Of a stretch of DNA of 37,443 nt, positions 1 through 9,031 are shown in pieces; position 1 is the first letter of the stretch, and each line of letters starts with the position of its first letter. This stretch comes from JBOGDS01 sp050743075. GTDB taxonomy: Bacteria; Actinomycetota; Actinomycetes; Jiangellales; Jiangellaceae. The notes under the pieces were generated by a model, which saw only the letters and a program-made list of their open reading frames with translations, ran no database searches and was not told where the DNA came from. The stretch covers positions 1 through 37,443 of the forward strand of contig JBOGDS010000033.1 of the NCBI GenBank assembly GCA_050743075.1. Reading direction: 5' to 3'. A program made the translations under genes and the position numbers.

Positions 1-13
1 GTCGACATGATCA
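1..13. repeat. Right end of a TGATCATG-type palindromic element (cut by window edge)
   Basis: Read on the minus strand this is TGATCATGTCGAC. Its first 12 bases are the same as the arms of the complete inverted repeat at 26978-27027. The leading TGA is the stop codon of the first gntR gene, just as in the complete copy. The other arm lies outside the window, so the hairpin itself is inferred. Confidence 0.5.
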
Positions 14-811
14 CGGGGAGGGGGTGCGGCGGCGGGGGACGACCGGACGGTGCGGCCGGGCCAGAGGCACCCAGAGCGTGTACCGGTCCGACCGGTACAC
101 CGCCCGCGTGTACTCGACCGCGACGTCGCCGCTGAACGCCCGCCGGGCGATGCGCAGCACGGATCGACCGGGCGGGATGTCCAGCAGGGGAGCTTCCTCC
201 TCGTCGGCATCGCCGGCGTCGACGGTGTCCTCGCCCCACGTCGGCGGGAGCCCGCGCGCCTCCAGTTCGGCGTAGAGGCTGGCCGGCGGCTCGTCGTCCA
301 GCAGTCCGGGAACCAGGGTCGCCGGCAGCCAGGTGTGCTCGACCGACATGGGCTCGTCGTCAGCCAACCGGAGCCGGTGCAGGTAGATGACGGCGTCCCC
401 GGGCGTGATCTCCAGCGCCCGCGCCACGGCCGCTCCGGCGGGTGTCCGTTCCGCGCGCAGGCGCCGTGCGGCCGGGGTCATGCCGCGGCGGCGCATCTCC
501 TCGGTGAACGACGTCAGCCGGACCTGAAGGTCCACCTTCGGGCGGGCGACGAAGGTTCCGCTGCCCTGGACCCGCTGGAGAAGCCCCTCGACCACCAGGG
601 CGTCGACCGCCTGCCGGACCGTCATCCGGGACACGTCGAACAGGTCGCAGAGCTCGCGCTCGCTCGGAACCGGGTCGCCGGGCCGGAGTTCGTCTGCCGC
701 CATCGACCGCAGATGGTCGCGCACCTGCAGGTACTTCAGCGTGGCCCGGCGCCGGATCAGCTTCGCCAACGGGTTCTCTCCCGAAGTTCGGGGCGCGTCG
801 GGCCTTGACAC
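11..811 (-). CDS. GntR/HutC-family transcriptional regulator with UTRA sensor domain (DasR-like)
   Basis: A 266-aa regulator with an N-terminal winged helix (about residues 20-90; PSERELCDLFDVSRMTVRQA is typical of GntR) and a C-terminal UTRA effector domain (about 95-245; the LTSFTEEMRRRG motif opens the domain). UTRA proteins of this subfamily usually sense phosphorylated sugars such as GlcN-6-P or GlcNAc-6-P. The gene diverges from a second, related regulator. The 75-bp gap between them carries a DasR-type operator, so cross- or auto-regulation is likely. The start is taken as the GTG at 809-811; no good ribosome binding site is visible, so a later start is possible. Its stop codon is inside a palindromic repeat. 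Family certain, ligand inferred. Confidence 0.88.
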   Translation of the reverse strand: MSRPDAPRTSGENPLAKLIRRRATLKYLQVRDHLRSMAADELRPGDPVPSERELCDLFDVSRMTVRQAVDALVVEGLLQRVQGSGTFVARPKVDLQVRLTSFTEEMRRRGMTPAARRLRAERTPAGAAVARALEITPGDAVIYLHRLRLADDEPMSVEHTWLPATLVPGLLDDEPPASLYAELEARGLPPTWGEDTVDAGDADEEEAPLLDIPPGRSVLRIARRAFSGDVAVEYTRAVYRSDRYTLWVPLARPHRPVVPRRRTPSP

Positions 812-848
812 CGCGGACGCTCAGCCCGAGGGTAAGGCGCGCGCAGCA

Positions 849-874
849 ACTCATCTAGACCAGTCCTGACCAGT
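849..874. promoter_or_regulatory. DasR-type dre operator plus an extra half-site
   Basis: ACTCATCTAGACCAGT (849-864) matches the published dre pattern A[C/G]TGGTCTAGACCA[C/G]T at 14 of 16 positions. Three bases later the right half GACCAGT (858-864) recurs as GACCAGT (868-874). The site lies between two divergent DasR-like regulators, 13 bp before the start of the rightward one, so it probably controls the regulator-EIIC operon. Confidence 0.65.
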
Positions 875-886
875 GGGAGCCGTGCG

Positions 887-1639
887 ATGTCGGTGGTCGA
901 CGGTCCGGTGCCCAAGCACCGGCAGCTCCGCGAGATCCTGCTCGCGCTCGTCGACGCCGAGCTGAGCCCAGACTCGCCGATTCCCTCGGAGCGCGAGCTG
1001 GTCACGCGGTTCGGTGTCAGCCGGGCCACCGTCCGCGAAGCAGTCGGGAGGCTGGTCAGCGAGGGCCGGCTCTACCGGGTCAGGGGCAAGGGCACGTTCG
1101 TCGCCTCTCCGCGGGTGGAGTCGCTGCTGCATCTTGCGTCGTTCACCGAGGACATGCGCCGGCGGGGGCACAAGCCGTCGACCGTGGTTCTGGGTGCGGA
1201 CGAGGCCGCGCCGCCGCCCCCCGCCCGCGCCGCCCTGGGCCTCGACGTCGTCGACCGCGCGTACCGGATCGAGCGGTTGCGGTCGGCCGACGGCGCGCCG
1301 ATGGCCCACGAGGTGTCCTGGCTGCCGGCGCGTCCGCTCCCAGGCCTGCTCGACCACGACCTGTCCGGGTCGGTGTACACGCTGCTGACGCGTGAGTACG
1401 GCCGCACGCTCGACTCGGCCGCCCAGACGGTGTGGGCCGAGGGCGCCGACCCGCTGCGCGCCCGGTTGTTGCGGGTCCCCCCGGCGGCACCGCTGCTCGT
1501 CTTCCGCCGGACGTCGTACGCGGCCGGCCGGCCGATGGAACACGTGACGTCCTGGTACCGGGCCGACCGGTACCAGGTGCACATGACCCTGGACCGCACA
1601 TCCCCTGCCGGGTCGGCGACCGCCGGCCCACGTCAGTAA
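887..1639 (+). CDS. GntR/HutC-family transcriptional regulator with UTRA domain (DasR-like), paralogue of the divergent regulator
   Basis: A 250-aa protein with a GntR winged helix (residues about 10-75; PSERELVTRFGVSRATVREA) and a UTRA domain (about 80-235, opening with LASFTEDMRRRG). It is visibly related to the divergent regulator, which points to an old duplication. The stop codon is only 9 bp before the PTS permease start and the two are probably one transcript, which ties this regulator to sugar uptake. By analogy with DasR/NagR the ligand would be an amino-sugar phosphate; this is inference from family and context. Confidence 0.88.
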   Translation: MSVVDGPVPKHRQLREILLALVDAELSPDSPIPSERELVTRFGVSRATVREAVGRLVSEGRLYRVRGKGTFVASPRVESLLHLASFTEDMRRRGHKPSTVVLGADEAAPPPPARAALGLDVVDRAYRIERLRSADGAPMAHEVSWLPARPLPGLLDHDLSGSVYTLLTREYGRTLDSAAQTVWAEGADPLRARLLRVPPAAPLLVFRRTSYAAGRPMEHVTSWYRADRYQVHMTLDRTSPAGSATAGPRQ

Positions 1640-1648
1640 AGGAGTGGT

Positions 1649-3115
<1,467 letters not shown>

Positions 3116-3140
3116 GTCACGACGACTCGGAGGGCTGGGG

Positions 3141-3228
3141 ATGGCACGCTGAACTGTTCCACAAACGGCGCATTACAACGCCAGGAGCGACGGTTCGGCG
3201 TGCCATCAACAACGTTTCAGCGTGCCAT
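3141..3228. repeat. 88-bp intergenic inverted-repeat element, copy 1 (one left arm, two right arms)
   Basis: The left arm ATGGCACGCTGAACTG (3141-3156) is followed by TTCCACAAAC. It can pair with GGTTCGGCGTGCCAT (3192-3206) or with GTTTCAGCGTGCCAT (3214-3228). The same layout recurs at 29042-29130 with a shared left block of about 26 bp (one mismatch) and a diverged interior. It lies between the EIIC gene and ptsI, about 95 bp before the ptsI start. It could be a mobile repeat, an attenuator-like RNA or a protein-binding element. Confidence 0.75.
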
Positions 3229-3324
3229 GGGCCCGATCGGTGGTGGCCTCTCGAGGTGCTCGCCCATTCCACCGCGATGCGGCAGCATCGTTGAGCACGT
3301 CGCCCGTCCGACGAGGAGGAGTCC

Positions 3325-4995
3325 GTGGCCGAGATCACCGGTGTGGGAGTGAGCCCGGGCCGGGCCGTCGGGCCGCTGGTCCGGATGCCCGATCCCGTCG
3401 CCGAGCCGGCGATGGACTCCCGGTTACCGGACGGAGCGGACCCAGCAGCGGAGTCGGAGCGCATCACGACCGCGGCCGCCACCGTCCGCGCCGGCCTCGA
3501 GGAACGGGCCGGCAAAGTCCACGGCGACGGGAAGGCGGTCCTCGAAGCGACGGCGCTGATGGCGGCCGATCCCACCCTGGTGGCGGCAGCGCAGCATAAG
3601 GTCGGCGCCGGCATGGCGTCTGGCCGCGCGGTGTGGGAGGCGGCCGGCGACGTGGCTGACATGCTGACCTCGCTCGGCGGCTACATGGCCGAGCGGGCGC
3701 GTGACGTCGCCGACGTCCGCGACCGGATCGTCGCAGAACTGGCCGGCCTGCCGGCGCCAGGCGTACCCGACCGCGCGGAGCCGTATGTTCTCGCCGCCCA
3801 CGACCTGGCCCCCGCTGACACCGCCACCCTGGACCCGGTGACGTGCCTGGCGCTCGTGACGGCCGAGGGTGGGCCGACGTCGCACACCGCGATCCTCGCC
3901 CGCGCGCTCGGCCTGCCAGCGGTCGTCGCCGCCCGAGGCATCCTCGGGATCGCCGAGGGCACCGTCGTCCTGGTCGACGGTTCGGCGGGCACCGTGCGGA
4001 CCGAGCCGACGGCGGAGGAGGTCGAGCAGGTCCGTGTGGTCGCCGCCCGCGAGCGCACGTTCGACGGCCAGGGACGGACGGCCGACGGCCGGCCGGTCCA
4101 GCTCCTGGCCAACGTCGGCGACCCGAAGGGCATCGCGGCCGCCGTCGAGGCCAACGCCGAGGGTGTCGGACTGTTCCGTACCGAGTTCTGCTTCCTGGGC
4201 CACACCGAGGCACCCTCGGTCGACGAACAGGTGACTGCCTACCGCGCGGTGCTGTCGGCCTTTCCCGGCAAGAAGGTCGTCGTGCGGACCCTCGACGCCG
4301 GTGCCGACAAGCCGCTGCCGTTCCTGAACCCGGCCGACGAGGCCAACCCGGCGCTCGGCGTGCGCGGGCTGCGGACCGTGACCCGCTCGGAAGTGGTGCT
4401 GACCGACCAGCTCGCCGCCATCGCCACCGCCGCGGTGGCCGAGCAGGCCGAGGTCTGGGTGATGGCGCCGATGGTCGCCACTGCCGCCGAAACCGCCGAC
4501 TTCGTCGCCCGCTGCACGGCCGCCGGGCTGGAGAGGGCCGGCGTCATGGTGGAGGTCCCGGGCGCGGCGCTGACCGCGTCGCACATCCTGGAGACGGCCC
4601 ACTTCGCGAGCATCGGCACCAACGACCTCGGCCAGTACACGATGGCGGCCGACCGCATGCTCGGCGAGCTGGCCCAGCTCAACGATCCCTGGCAGCCGGC
4701 CGTCCTGCGTCTGGTCCAGCTGACCTGCGCCGCTGGCGAGAAACGCGACCGCCCGGTCGGCGTCTGCGGCGAGGCGGCTGCCGATCCGGCGCTGGCGTGT
4801 GTGCTGGTCGGGCTGGGTGTCTCCAGCCTGTCCATGACGCCGCGGTCGATCCCGGACGTCGCCGACGTCCTGCTGGCGACGTCGCACGACGACTGCGTTC
4901 GGCTCGGCGAGCTCGCCGTGAATGCCGCGAGCGCGACGGCCGCCCGCGCGAGTGTCCGTGCCGAGCTACCCGTGCTGGCCGAGCTCGGTCTCTGA
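3325..4995 (+). CDS. ptsI: Phosphoenolpyruvate-protein phosphotransferase (PTS enzyme I)
   Basis: A 556-aa cytosolic enzyme that takes the phosphoryl group from PEP and passes it to HPr. The swivelling-domain motif GGPTSHTAILARALGLPAVV contains the active-site His187. The C-terminal PEP-binding barrel carries FRTEFCFLG, VRTLDAGADKPLPF, NPALGVRGLR and the VGVCGEAAAD segment with the catalytic Cys near residue 480. The length is normal for the family. The GTG start at 3325 follows a strong AGGAGGAG. It is convergent with ptsH across a perfect hairpin and serves all PTS sugars. Confidence 0.96.
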   Translation: MAEITGVGVSPGRAVGPLVRMPDPVAEPAMDSRLPDGADPAAESERITTAAATVRAGLEERAGKVHGDGKAVLEATALMAADPTLVAAAQHKVGAGMASGRAVWEAAGDVADMLTSLGGYMAERARDVADVRDRIVAELAGLPAPGVPDRAEPYVLAAHDLAPADTATLDPVTCLALVTAEGGPTSHTAILARALGLPAVVAARGILGIAEGTVVLVDGSAGTVRTEPTAEEVEQVRVVAARERTFDGQGRTADGRPVQLLANVGDPKGIAAAVEANAEGVGLFRTEFCFLGHTEAPSVDEQVTAYRAVLSAFPGKKVVVRTLDAGADKPLPFLNPADEANPALGVRGLRTVTRSEVVLTDQLAAIATAAVAEQAEVWVMAPMVATAAETADFVARCTAAGLERAGVMVEVPGAALTASHILETAHFASIGTNDLGQYTMAADRMLGELAQLNDPWQPAVLRLVQLTCAAGEKRDRPVGVCGEAAADPALACVLVGLGVSSLSMTPRSIPDVADVLLATSHDDCVRLGELAVNAASATAARASVRAELPVLAELGL

Positions 4996-5005
4996 CCTCA
5001 TTGCC

Positions 5006-5054
5006 GATCATGAGACAGGTGGTGCGGTCGGACCGCCGCAGCTGTCTCATGATC
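5006..5054. terminator. Perfect 13-bp inverted repeat between ptsI and ptsH (likely bidirectional terminator)
   Basis: GATCATGAGACAG (5006-5018) pairs with CTGTCTCATGATC (5042-5054). A GC-rich inner stem (GCGGTC/GACCGC) is nested in the loop. It sits between two convergent genes and has no T-tract, as is common in actinobacteria. The GATCATG ends link it to the similar repeats at 13054-13108 and 26978-27027. Confidence 0.7.
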
Positions 5055-5079
5055 AGTACGACGTGATCGGTGCAGCGCG

Positions 5080-5364
5080 TCAGGCCGGCGTCGTGCCTTC
5101 GGCGTCGAGATCGCGCTGGAGCAGGGCGACCAGCGTGTCCAGCGACTCGTCGGCGCCGTCGCCCTCGGCCTCGAGGACGACCTCGTCGCCGTGCTCGACA
5201 CCGAGCGTCATGATCGCCAGGATGCTCGCGGCGTCGACGGGCGCGCCGTCGCCCCTGCGGATCCGAACGCTCGTGGACTGCTCGGCGGCTGCCCTCACGA
5301 ACAGGGCAGCCGGCCGGGCGTGCAGGCCGACCTTGCTGGCGACGACGACGGTGCGCTCGGCCAC
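5080..5364 (-). CDS. ptsH: HPr family phosphocarrier protein
   Basis: A 94-aa small cytosolic carrier that shuttles phosphate from enzyme I to the sugar-specific EIIA. The motif KVGLHARPAA places the phosphorylated histidine at residue 15, the canonical position. The region around Ser47 (VDAASILAIMTLGV) matches the usual Ser46 helix, though with ordinary residues for organisms lacking an HPr kinase. The GTG start at 5362-5364 is preceded by GGGAGGAC, and any longer reading frame lacks HPr homology. It is convergent with ptsI and divergent from the aldolase gene. Confidence 0.95.
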   Translation of the reverse strand: MAERTVVVASKVGLHARPAALFVRAAAEQSTSVRIRRGDGAPVDAASILAIMTLGVEHGDEVVLEAEGDGADESLDTLVALLQRDLDAEGTTPA

Positions 5365-5502
5365 GGTGTCCTCCCTCGGCCCCACCTGCGATGATCGGTC
5401 AGAGGCTACCCGCGTGAGTGCCGGCGCCGCGGTTCCGGCCGCAGCGGCAGCGCGGAATACTGGCGGCCAGACTGCGACCCACGTTCGACGCAAGGAGCCC
5501 CG

Positions 5503-6525
5503 ATGCCGATCGCCACGCCCGAGACCTACGCTCAGATGCTCGACCGGGCGAAGGCCGGCGCCTTCGCATATCCGGCCATCAACGTCACGTCCTCACAGAC
5601 GCTGAACGCCGCGATCCGCGGCTTCGCCGACGCCGAGAGCGACGGCATCGTGCAGGTCTCCACCGGCGGCGCCGAGTATCTGTCCGGGCCGACGGTCAAG
5701 GACATGGTGGCGGGCTCGGTCGCGCTTGCCGCCTACGCGTACGTGGTGGCCAGGAACTTCGACGTCCAGATCGCGCTGCATACCGACCACTGCCCGAAGG
5801 ACAGGCTGGACGGCTTCGTCCGGCCGCTGCTGGCGATCTCTGCCGAGCGTGTTGCTCGTGGCGAGGAGCCGCTGTTCCAGTCGCACATGTGGGACGGCTC
5901 GGCCGTGCCGCTCGACGAGAACCTTCAGATCGCCGAGAACCTGCTCGGGGCCGCTGCTTCCGCCAAGATCGTGCTGGAGATCGAGGTCGGCGTCGTCGGT
6001 GGCGAGGAGGACGGCGTCGCGAACGAGATCAACGACAAGCTCTACACCACGCCCGACGACGGCCTGGCCACCGCGGCGGCGCTCGGCACGGGGGAGAAGG
6101 GCCGGTACCTCACCGCCCTGACGTTCGGCAACGTGCACGGCGTCTACAAGCCGGGCAATGTCAAGCTCCGCCCGGAGATCCTGAACGAGATCCAGACCGC
6201 CGTGGGGGACAAGGTCGGCGTCGACAAGCCGTTCGACCTGGTCTTCCACGGAGGGTCCGGGTCGTCGCTGGAGGAGATTCGGGCAGCGCTCGACTACGGC
6301 GTCGTCAAGATGAACGTCGACACCGACACCCAGTACGCGTTCACCAGGCCCGTCGCCGACCACGTGTTCACCAACTACGACGGAGTGTTGAAGGTCGACG
6401 GCGAGGTGGGCAGCAAGAAGGCCTACGACCCGCGGACCTGGGGTAAGGCAGCTGAGGCCGGTATGGCGGCTCGGGTCGTCGAGGCGTGCCATGCGCTCCG
6501 CTCGGCGGGCCGGCGGCAGTCGTGA
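5503..6525 (+). CDS. fba: Class II fructose-bisphosphate aldolase
   Basis: A 340-aa zinc-dependent aldolase that splits fructose 1,6-bisphosphate into dihydroxyacetone phosphate and glyceraldehyde 3-phosphate. Visible motifs are FAYPAINV near the N-terminus, the zinc-ligand segment LHTDHCPKD, EIEVGVVGGEEDG, TFGNVHGVYKPGNVKLRP, FHGGSGSS and KMNVDTDTQYAF, all in family order. The length is normal. An AAGGAG box precedes the ATG. It is next to the PTS genes, consistent with a sugar-uptake-to-glycolysis block. A hairpin lies directly after the stop codon. Confidence 0.96.
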   Translation: MPIATPETYAQMLDRAKAGAFAYPAINVTSSQTLNAAIRGFADAESDGIVQVSTGGAEYLSGPTVKDMVAGSVALAAYAYVVARNFDVQIALHTDHCPKDRLDGFVRPLLAISAERVARGEEPLFQSHMWDGSAVPLDENLQIAENLLGAAASAKIVLEIEVGVVGGEEDGVANEINDKLYTTPDDGLATAAALGTGEKGRYLTALTFGNVHGVYKPGNVKLRPEILNEIQTAVGDKVGVDKPFDLVFHGGSGSSLEEIRAALDYGVVKMNVDTDTQYAFTRPVADHVFTNYDGVLKVDGEVGSKKAYDPRTWGKAAEAGMAARVVEACHALRSAGRRQS

Positions 6526-6526
6526 C

Positions 6527-6568
6527 GAGGCCGCCGGAATCGTCCCCTGCAGCGTTCCCGGCGGCCTC
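6527..6568 (+). terminator. Hairpin terminator of the aldolase gene
   Basis: GAGGCCGCCGG (6527-6537) and CCGGCGGCCTC (6558-6568) form a perfect 11-bp GC-rich stem with a 20-nt loop. It starts immediately after the fba stop codon. Confidence 0.8.
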
Positions 6569-6638
6569 AACTCAATGATGCCCCCTCCTCAGGGGTATGA
6601 CGCGGCATTTTCCTGACACTGGCGCTAACCTGCCACTC

Positions 6639-7625
6639 GTGATCCCCGCCACGCCCGTGCCTCCCCTCGAGGGATTCGGGATCGGCCCGCGCGGTGACCG
6701 CCTCTACCGCGCCGTGTTGCGCGACCGTCAGGTGCGGGTCGCCGTCCTGGCCGAGCGGCTCGGGTGGCCACGGTCGGAGGTCGACGAGGAGCTAGCGCCG
6801 GTCGCCGAGCTCGGGCTGCTCGTGGTCCGTGACGGGATCGCCGTCGCTGTCTCGCCCTACCTTGCGCTGGGCAGGCTGGCCGACGTCGAGGCCCGCACCC
6901 TGCTCGAACGCGAGCGCGCGCTCGACGCGTTGCGCGGCGCCATCCCCGACTACGCCGCCGAGGAACGCGGCGGCGTCCTCACCCAGTCGCGGCTGGAACC
7001 GGTCGAGGTCCACACCGGGCCCGACGTCGGCGCCGTCGTCGATGCGATGATCCGGAGCACGACGGGCGAGCTCCTGCTGATCCACACGATCGAGTGGCTG
7101 GACAACCCCGGCTGGTCCAAGGGCGACACCCTGCTGGCCCGCGAGACCGCCGGCGGCCGGCCGGTGCGCAGCATCTACCCGGCTGAGGCGCTACACCGGG
7201 CGTCGGCGCTCGAGCTGGTCCGCCAGTGGGCGGAGATCGGTGAGGACGTGCGGTTGCTGCCGTCGCCACCGTCGAGGCTGATCGTCTTCGGTGGCCAGGC
7301 CGCGTTGATCCCCGTCGAGTGGGGACGCTCGCCGTCCCGCCGGGTCGTGGTCCGGACGCCCGGGGTCGTCGACGCCATGCGCCATCTGTTCGACGTGCTC
7401 TGGCGCCAGGCGGTACCGCTACCGGGGTCGGACACCGAGGGCGTGGGCGGACGCAGCCAGGTGCTCCGCCTGCTCGCCGCGGGCGCGAAGGACGAGACCA
7501 TCGCCCGCCAGCTCGGGGTCTCCCTGCGTACCGTGCGCCGCCGGGTGGCCGATCTGCTGGGGGAGATGGACGCCACCACACGCTTCCAGGCGGGCGTCGA
7601 GGCGTCGAGGCGGAAGCTGGTATGA
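6639..7625 (+). CDS. Winged-helix/LuxR-type HTH transcriptional regulator (TrmB-like architecture)
   Basis: A protein of about 328 aa. An N-terminal winged helix (LYRAVLRDRQVRVAVLAERL) is followed by a phospholipase-D-like middle domain of the kind seen in TrmB-like sensors. The C-terminal LuxR-type HTH reads KDETIARQLGVSLRTVRRRV. No ligand is predictable. The reading frame extends back to an ATG at 6597. The GTG at 6639 is preferred because a TAACCT -10 box at 6626-6631 lies 7 bp before it, suggesting a leaderless transcript. The gene lies between fba and purA without clear functional linkage to either. Confidence 0.75.
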   Translation: MIPATPVPPLEGFGIGPRGDRLYRAVLRDRQVRVAVLAERLGWPRSEVDEELAPVAELGLLVVRDGIAVAVSPYLALGRLADVEARTLLERERALDALRGAIPDYAAEERGGVLTQSRLEPVEVHTGPDVGAVVDAMIRSTTGELLLIHTIEWLDNPGWSKGDTLLARETAGGRPVRSIYPAEALHRASALELVRQWAEIGEDVRLLPSPPSRLIVFGGQAALIPVEWGRSPSRRVVVRTPGVVDAMRHLFDVLWRQAVPLPGSDTEGVGGRSQVLRLLAAGAKDETIARQLGVSLRTVRRRVADLLGEMDATTRFQAGVEASRRKLV

Positions 7626-7688
7626 CGTCGGTACCCTCGGCCCGTCGGGCTGCTACGGCCGGCAGATCATCGTGAAAGGGGCACCCAG

Positions 7689-8972
7689 GTGCCTGCGATA
7701 GTGCTGGTGGGCGCCCAGTGGGGTGACGAAGGCAAGGGCAAGGCGACCGACCTGCTCGGCGGTGCCGTCGACTACGTGGTCAAGTTCAACGGTGGCAACA
7801 ATGCCGGCCACACCATCGTCATCGACGGCGAGACGTATGCGCTGCACCTGCTCCCGTCGGGCATCCTCACACCCGGTGTCGTCCCGGTCATCGGCAATGG
7901 TGTCGTCATCGACCTGGCCGTCCTGTTCGGGGAGATCGACGCGCTGGGCGCCCGCGGCGTGGACACGTCGCGCCTGGTCGTCAGCGCCAGCGCGCACTTG
8001 GTCACGCCGTACAACCGCGTGCTGGACAAGGTGACGGAGCGCTTCCTCGGCAGCCGGAAGATCGGAACGACGGGTCGCGGGATCGGCCCGACCTATGCCG
8101 ACAAGATGTCTCGCGTCGGCATCCGGGTGCAGGACCTGTTCGACGAGAAGATCCTCCGGCAGAAGGTCCAGGGTGCTCTCGAGCAGAAGAACCAGCTACT
8201 CGTGAAGGTCTACAACCGGCGAGCCGTCACGGTCGATGCCGTGGCCGACGAGTTGCTCGGCTTCGCCGACCGGTTGCGGCCGATGGTGGCCGACACGGTC
8301 ACGCTGCTGGCCCGGGCGCTCGATCAGGGGCGGACGGTACTGCTCGAAGGTGGCCAGGCGACGCTGCTCGACGTCGACCACGGCACCTATCCGTTCGTCA
8401 CCTCGTCCAACCCGACAGCCGGCGGCGCCTGCACCGGCTCCGGGATCCCGCCGACCCGCATCGACCGCGTGCTCGCGGTGATGAAGGCGTACACGACCCG
8501 GGTGGGAGAGGGGCCGTTCCCGACCGAGCTGCTCGATGCCGATGGCGAGCGGCTGCGTGCGGTCGGCGCCGAGTTCGGTACGACCACTGGCCGTCCGCGA
8601 CGCTGTGGCTGGTTCGACGCCGTACTGGGCCGGTATGCGGCGCGGGTCAACGGCGTCACCGACTTCGTGCTCACCAAACTCGACGTGCTGACCGGTCTGG
8701 AAAGGGTCCCGGTGTGTGTCGGGTACGAGGTCGACGGCATGCGCCACGACGAGATGCCGATGACCCAGACGGACTTTCACCACGCCGTGCCGGTCTACGA
8801 GTACCTGGACGGCTGGACCGACGACATCTCCGGCGCGCGCTCGCTGTTGGGCCTGCCTGCAGCCGCCCGCGCCTACGTGGCAGCGGTCGAGGAGCTGTGC
8901 GGCGCACCGGTGTCGGCCGTCGGCGTCGGGCCCGGTCGGGAAGAGATCATCTCGGTGCGCGGCCTGATCTGA
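7689..8972 (+). CDS. purA: Adenylosuccinate synthetase
   Basis: A 427-aa enzyme that makes adenylosuccinate from IMP, aspartate and GTP, the first committed step to AMP. The P-loop GDEGKGK (12-18) includes catalytic Asp13, and NNAGHTIV places His41 at its usual position. IGTTGRGIGPTYADK, GTYPFVTSSNPTAGG and VVPNS-type C-terminal segments follow in order. The length is exactly typical. The GTG start follows GAAAGGGG with good spacing. The product is the substrate of PurB encoded at 16015. Confidence 0.97.
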   Translation: MPAIVLVGAQWGDEGKGKATDLLGGAVDYVVKFNGGNNAGHTIVIDGETYALHLLPSGILTPGVVPVIGNGVVIDLAVLFGEIDALGARGVDTSRLVVSASAHLVTPYNRVLDKVTERFLGSRKIGTTGRGIGPTYADKMSRVGIRVQDLFDEKILRQKVQGALEQKNQLLVKVYNRRAVTVDAVADELLGFADRLRPMVADTVTLLARALDQGRTVLLEGGQATLLDVDHGTYPFVTSSNPTAGGACTGSGIPPTRIDRVLAVMKAYTTRVGEGPFPTELLDADGERLRAVGAEFGTTTGRPRRCGWFDAVLGRYAARVNGVTDFVLTKLDVLTGLERVPVCVGYEVDGMRHDEMPMTQTDFHHAVPVYEYLDGWTDDISGARSLLGLPAAARAYVAAVEELCGAPVSAVGVGPGREEIISVRGLI

Positions 8973-9031
8973 GCTCTGTTCGTGCCGTACCTGTCCGGTA
9001 CCGCGGCCGTCACGGCGGATACGTTGCCCCG

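Noticed and set aside
360..854. Long open frames on the opposite strand of real genes, such as 360-854, 3424-4887, 8196-9923 and 5593-6570
   Set aside because: They are shadow frames produced by high-GC codon bias. They show no domain, no ribosome binding site, and lie opposite clearly conserved genes.
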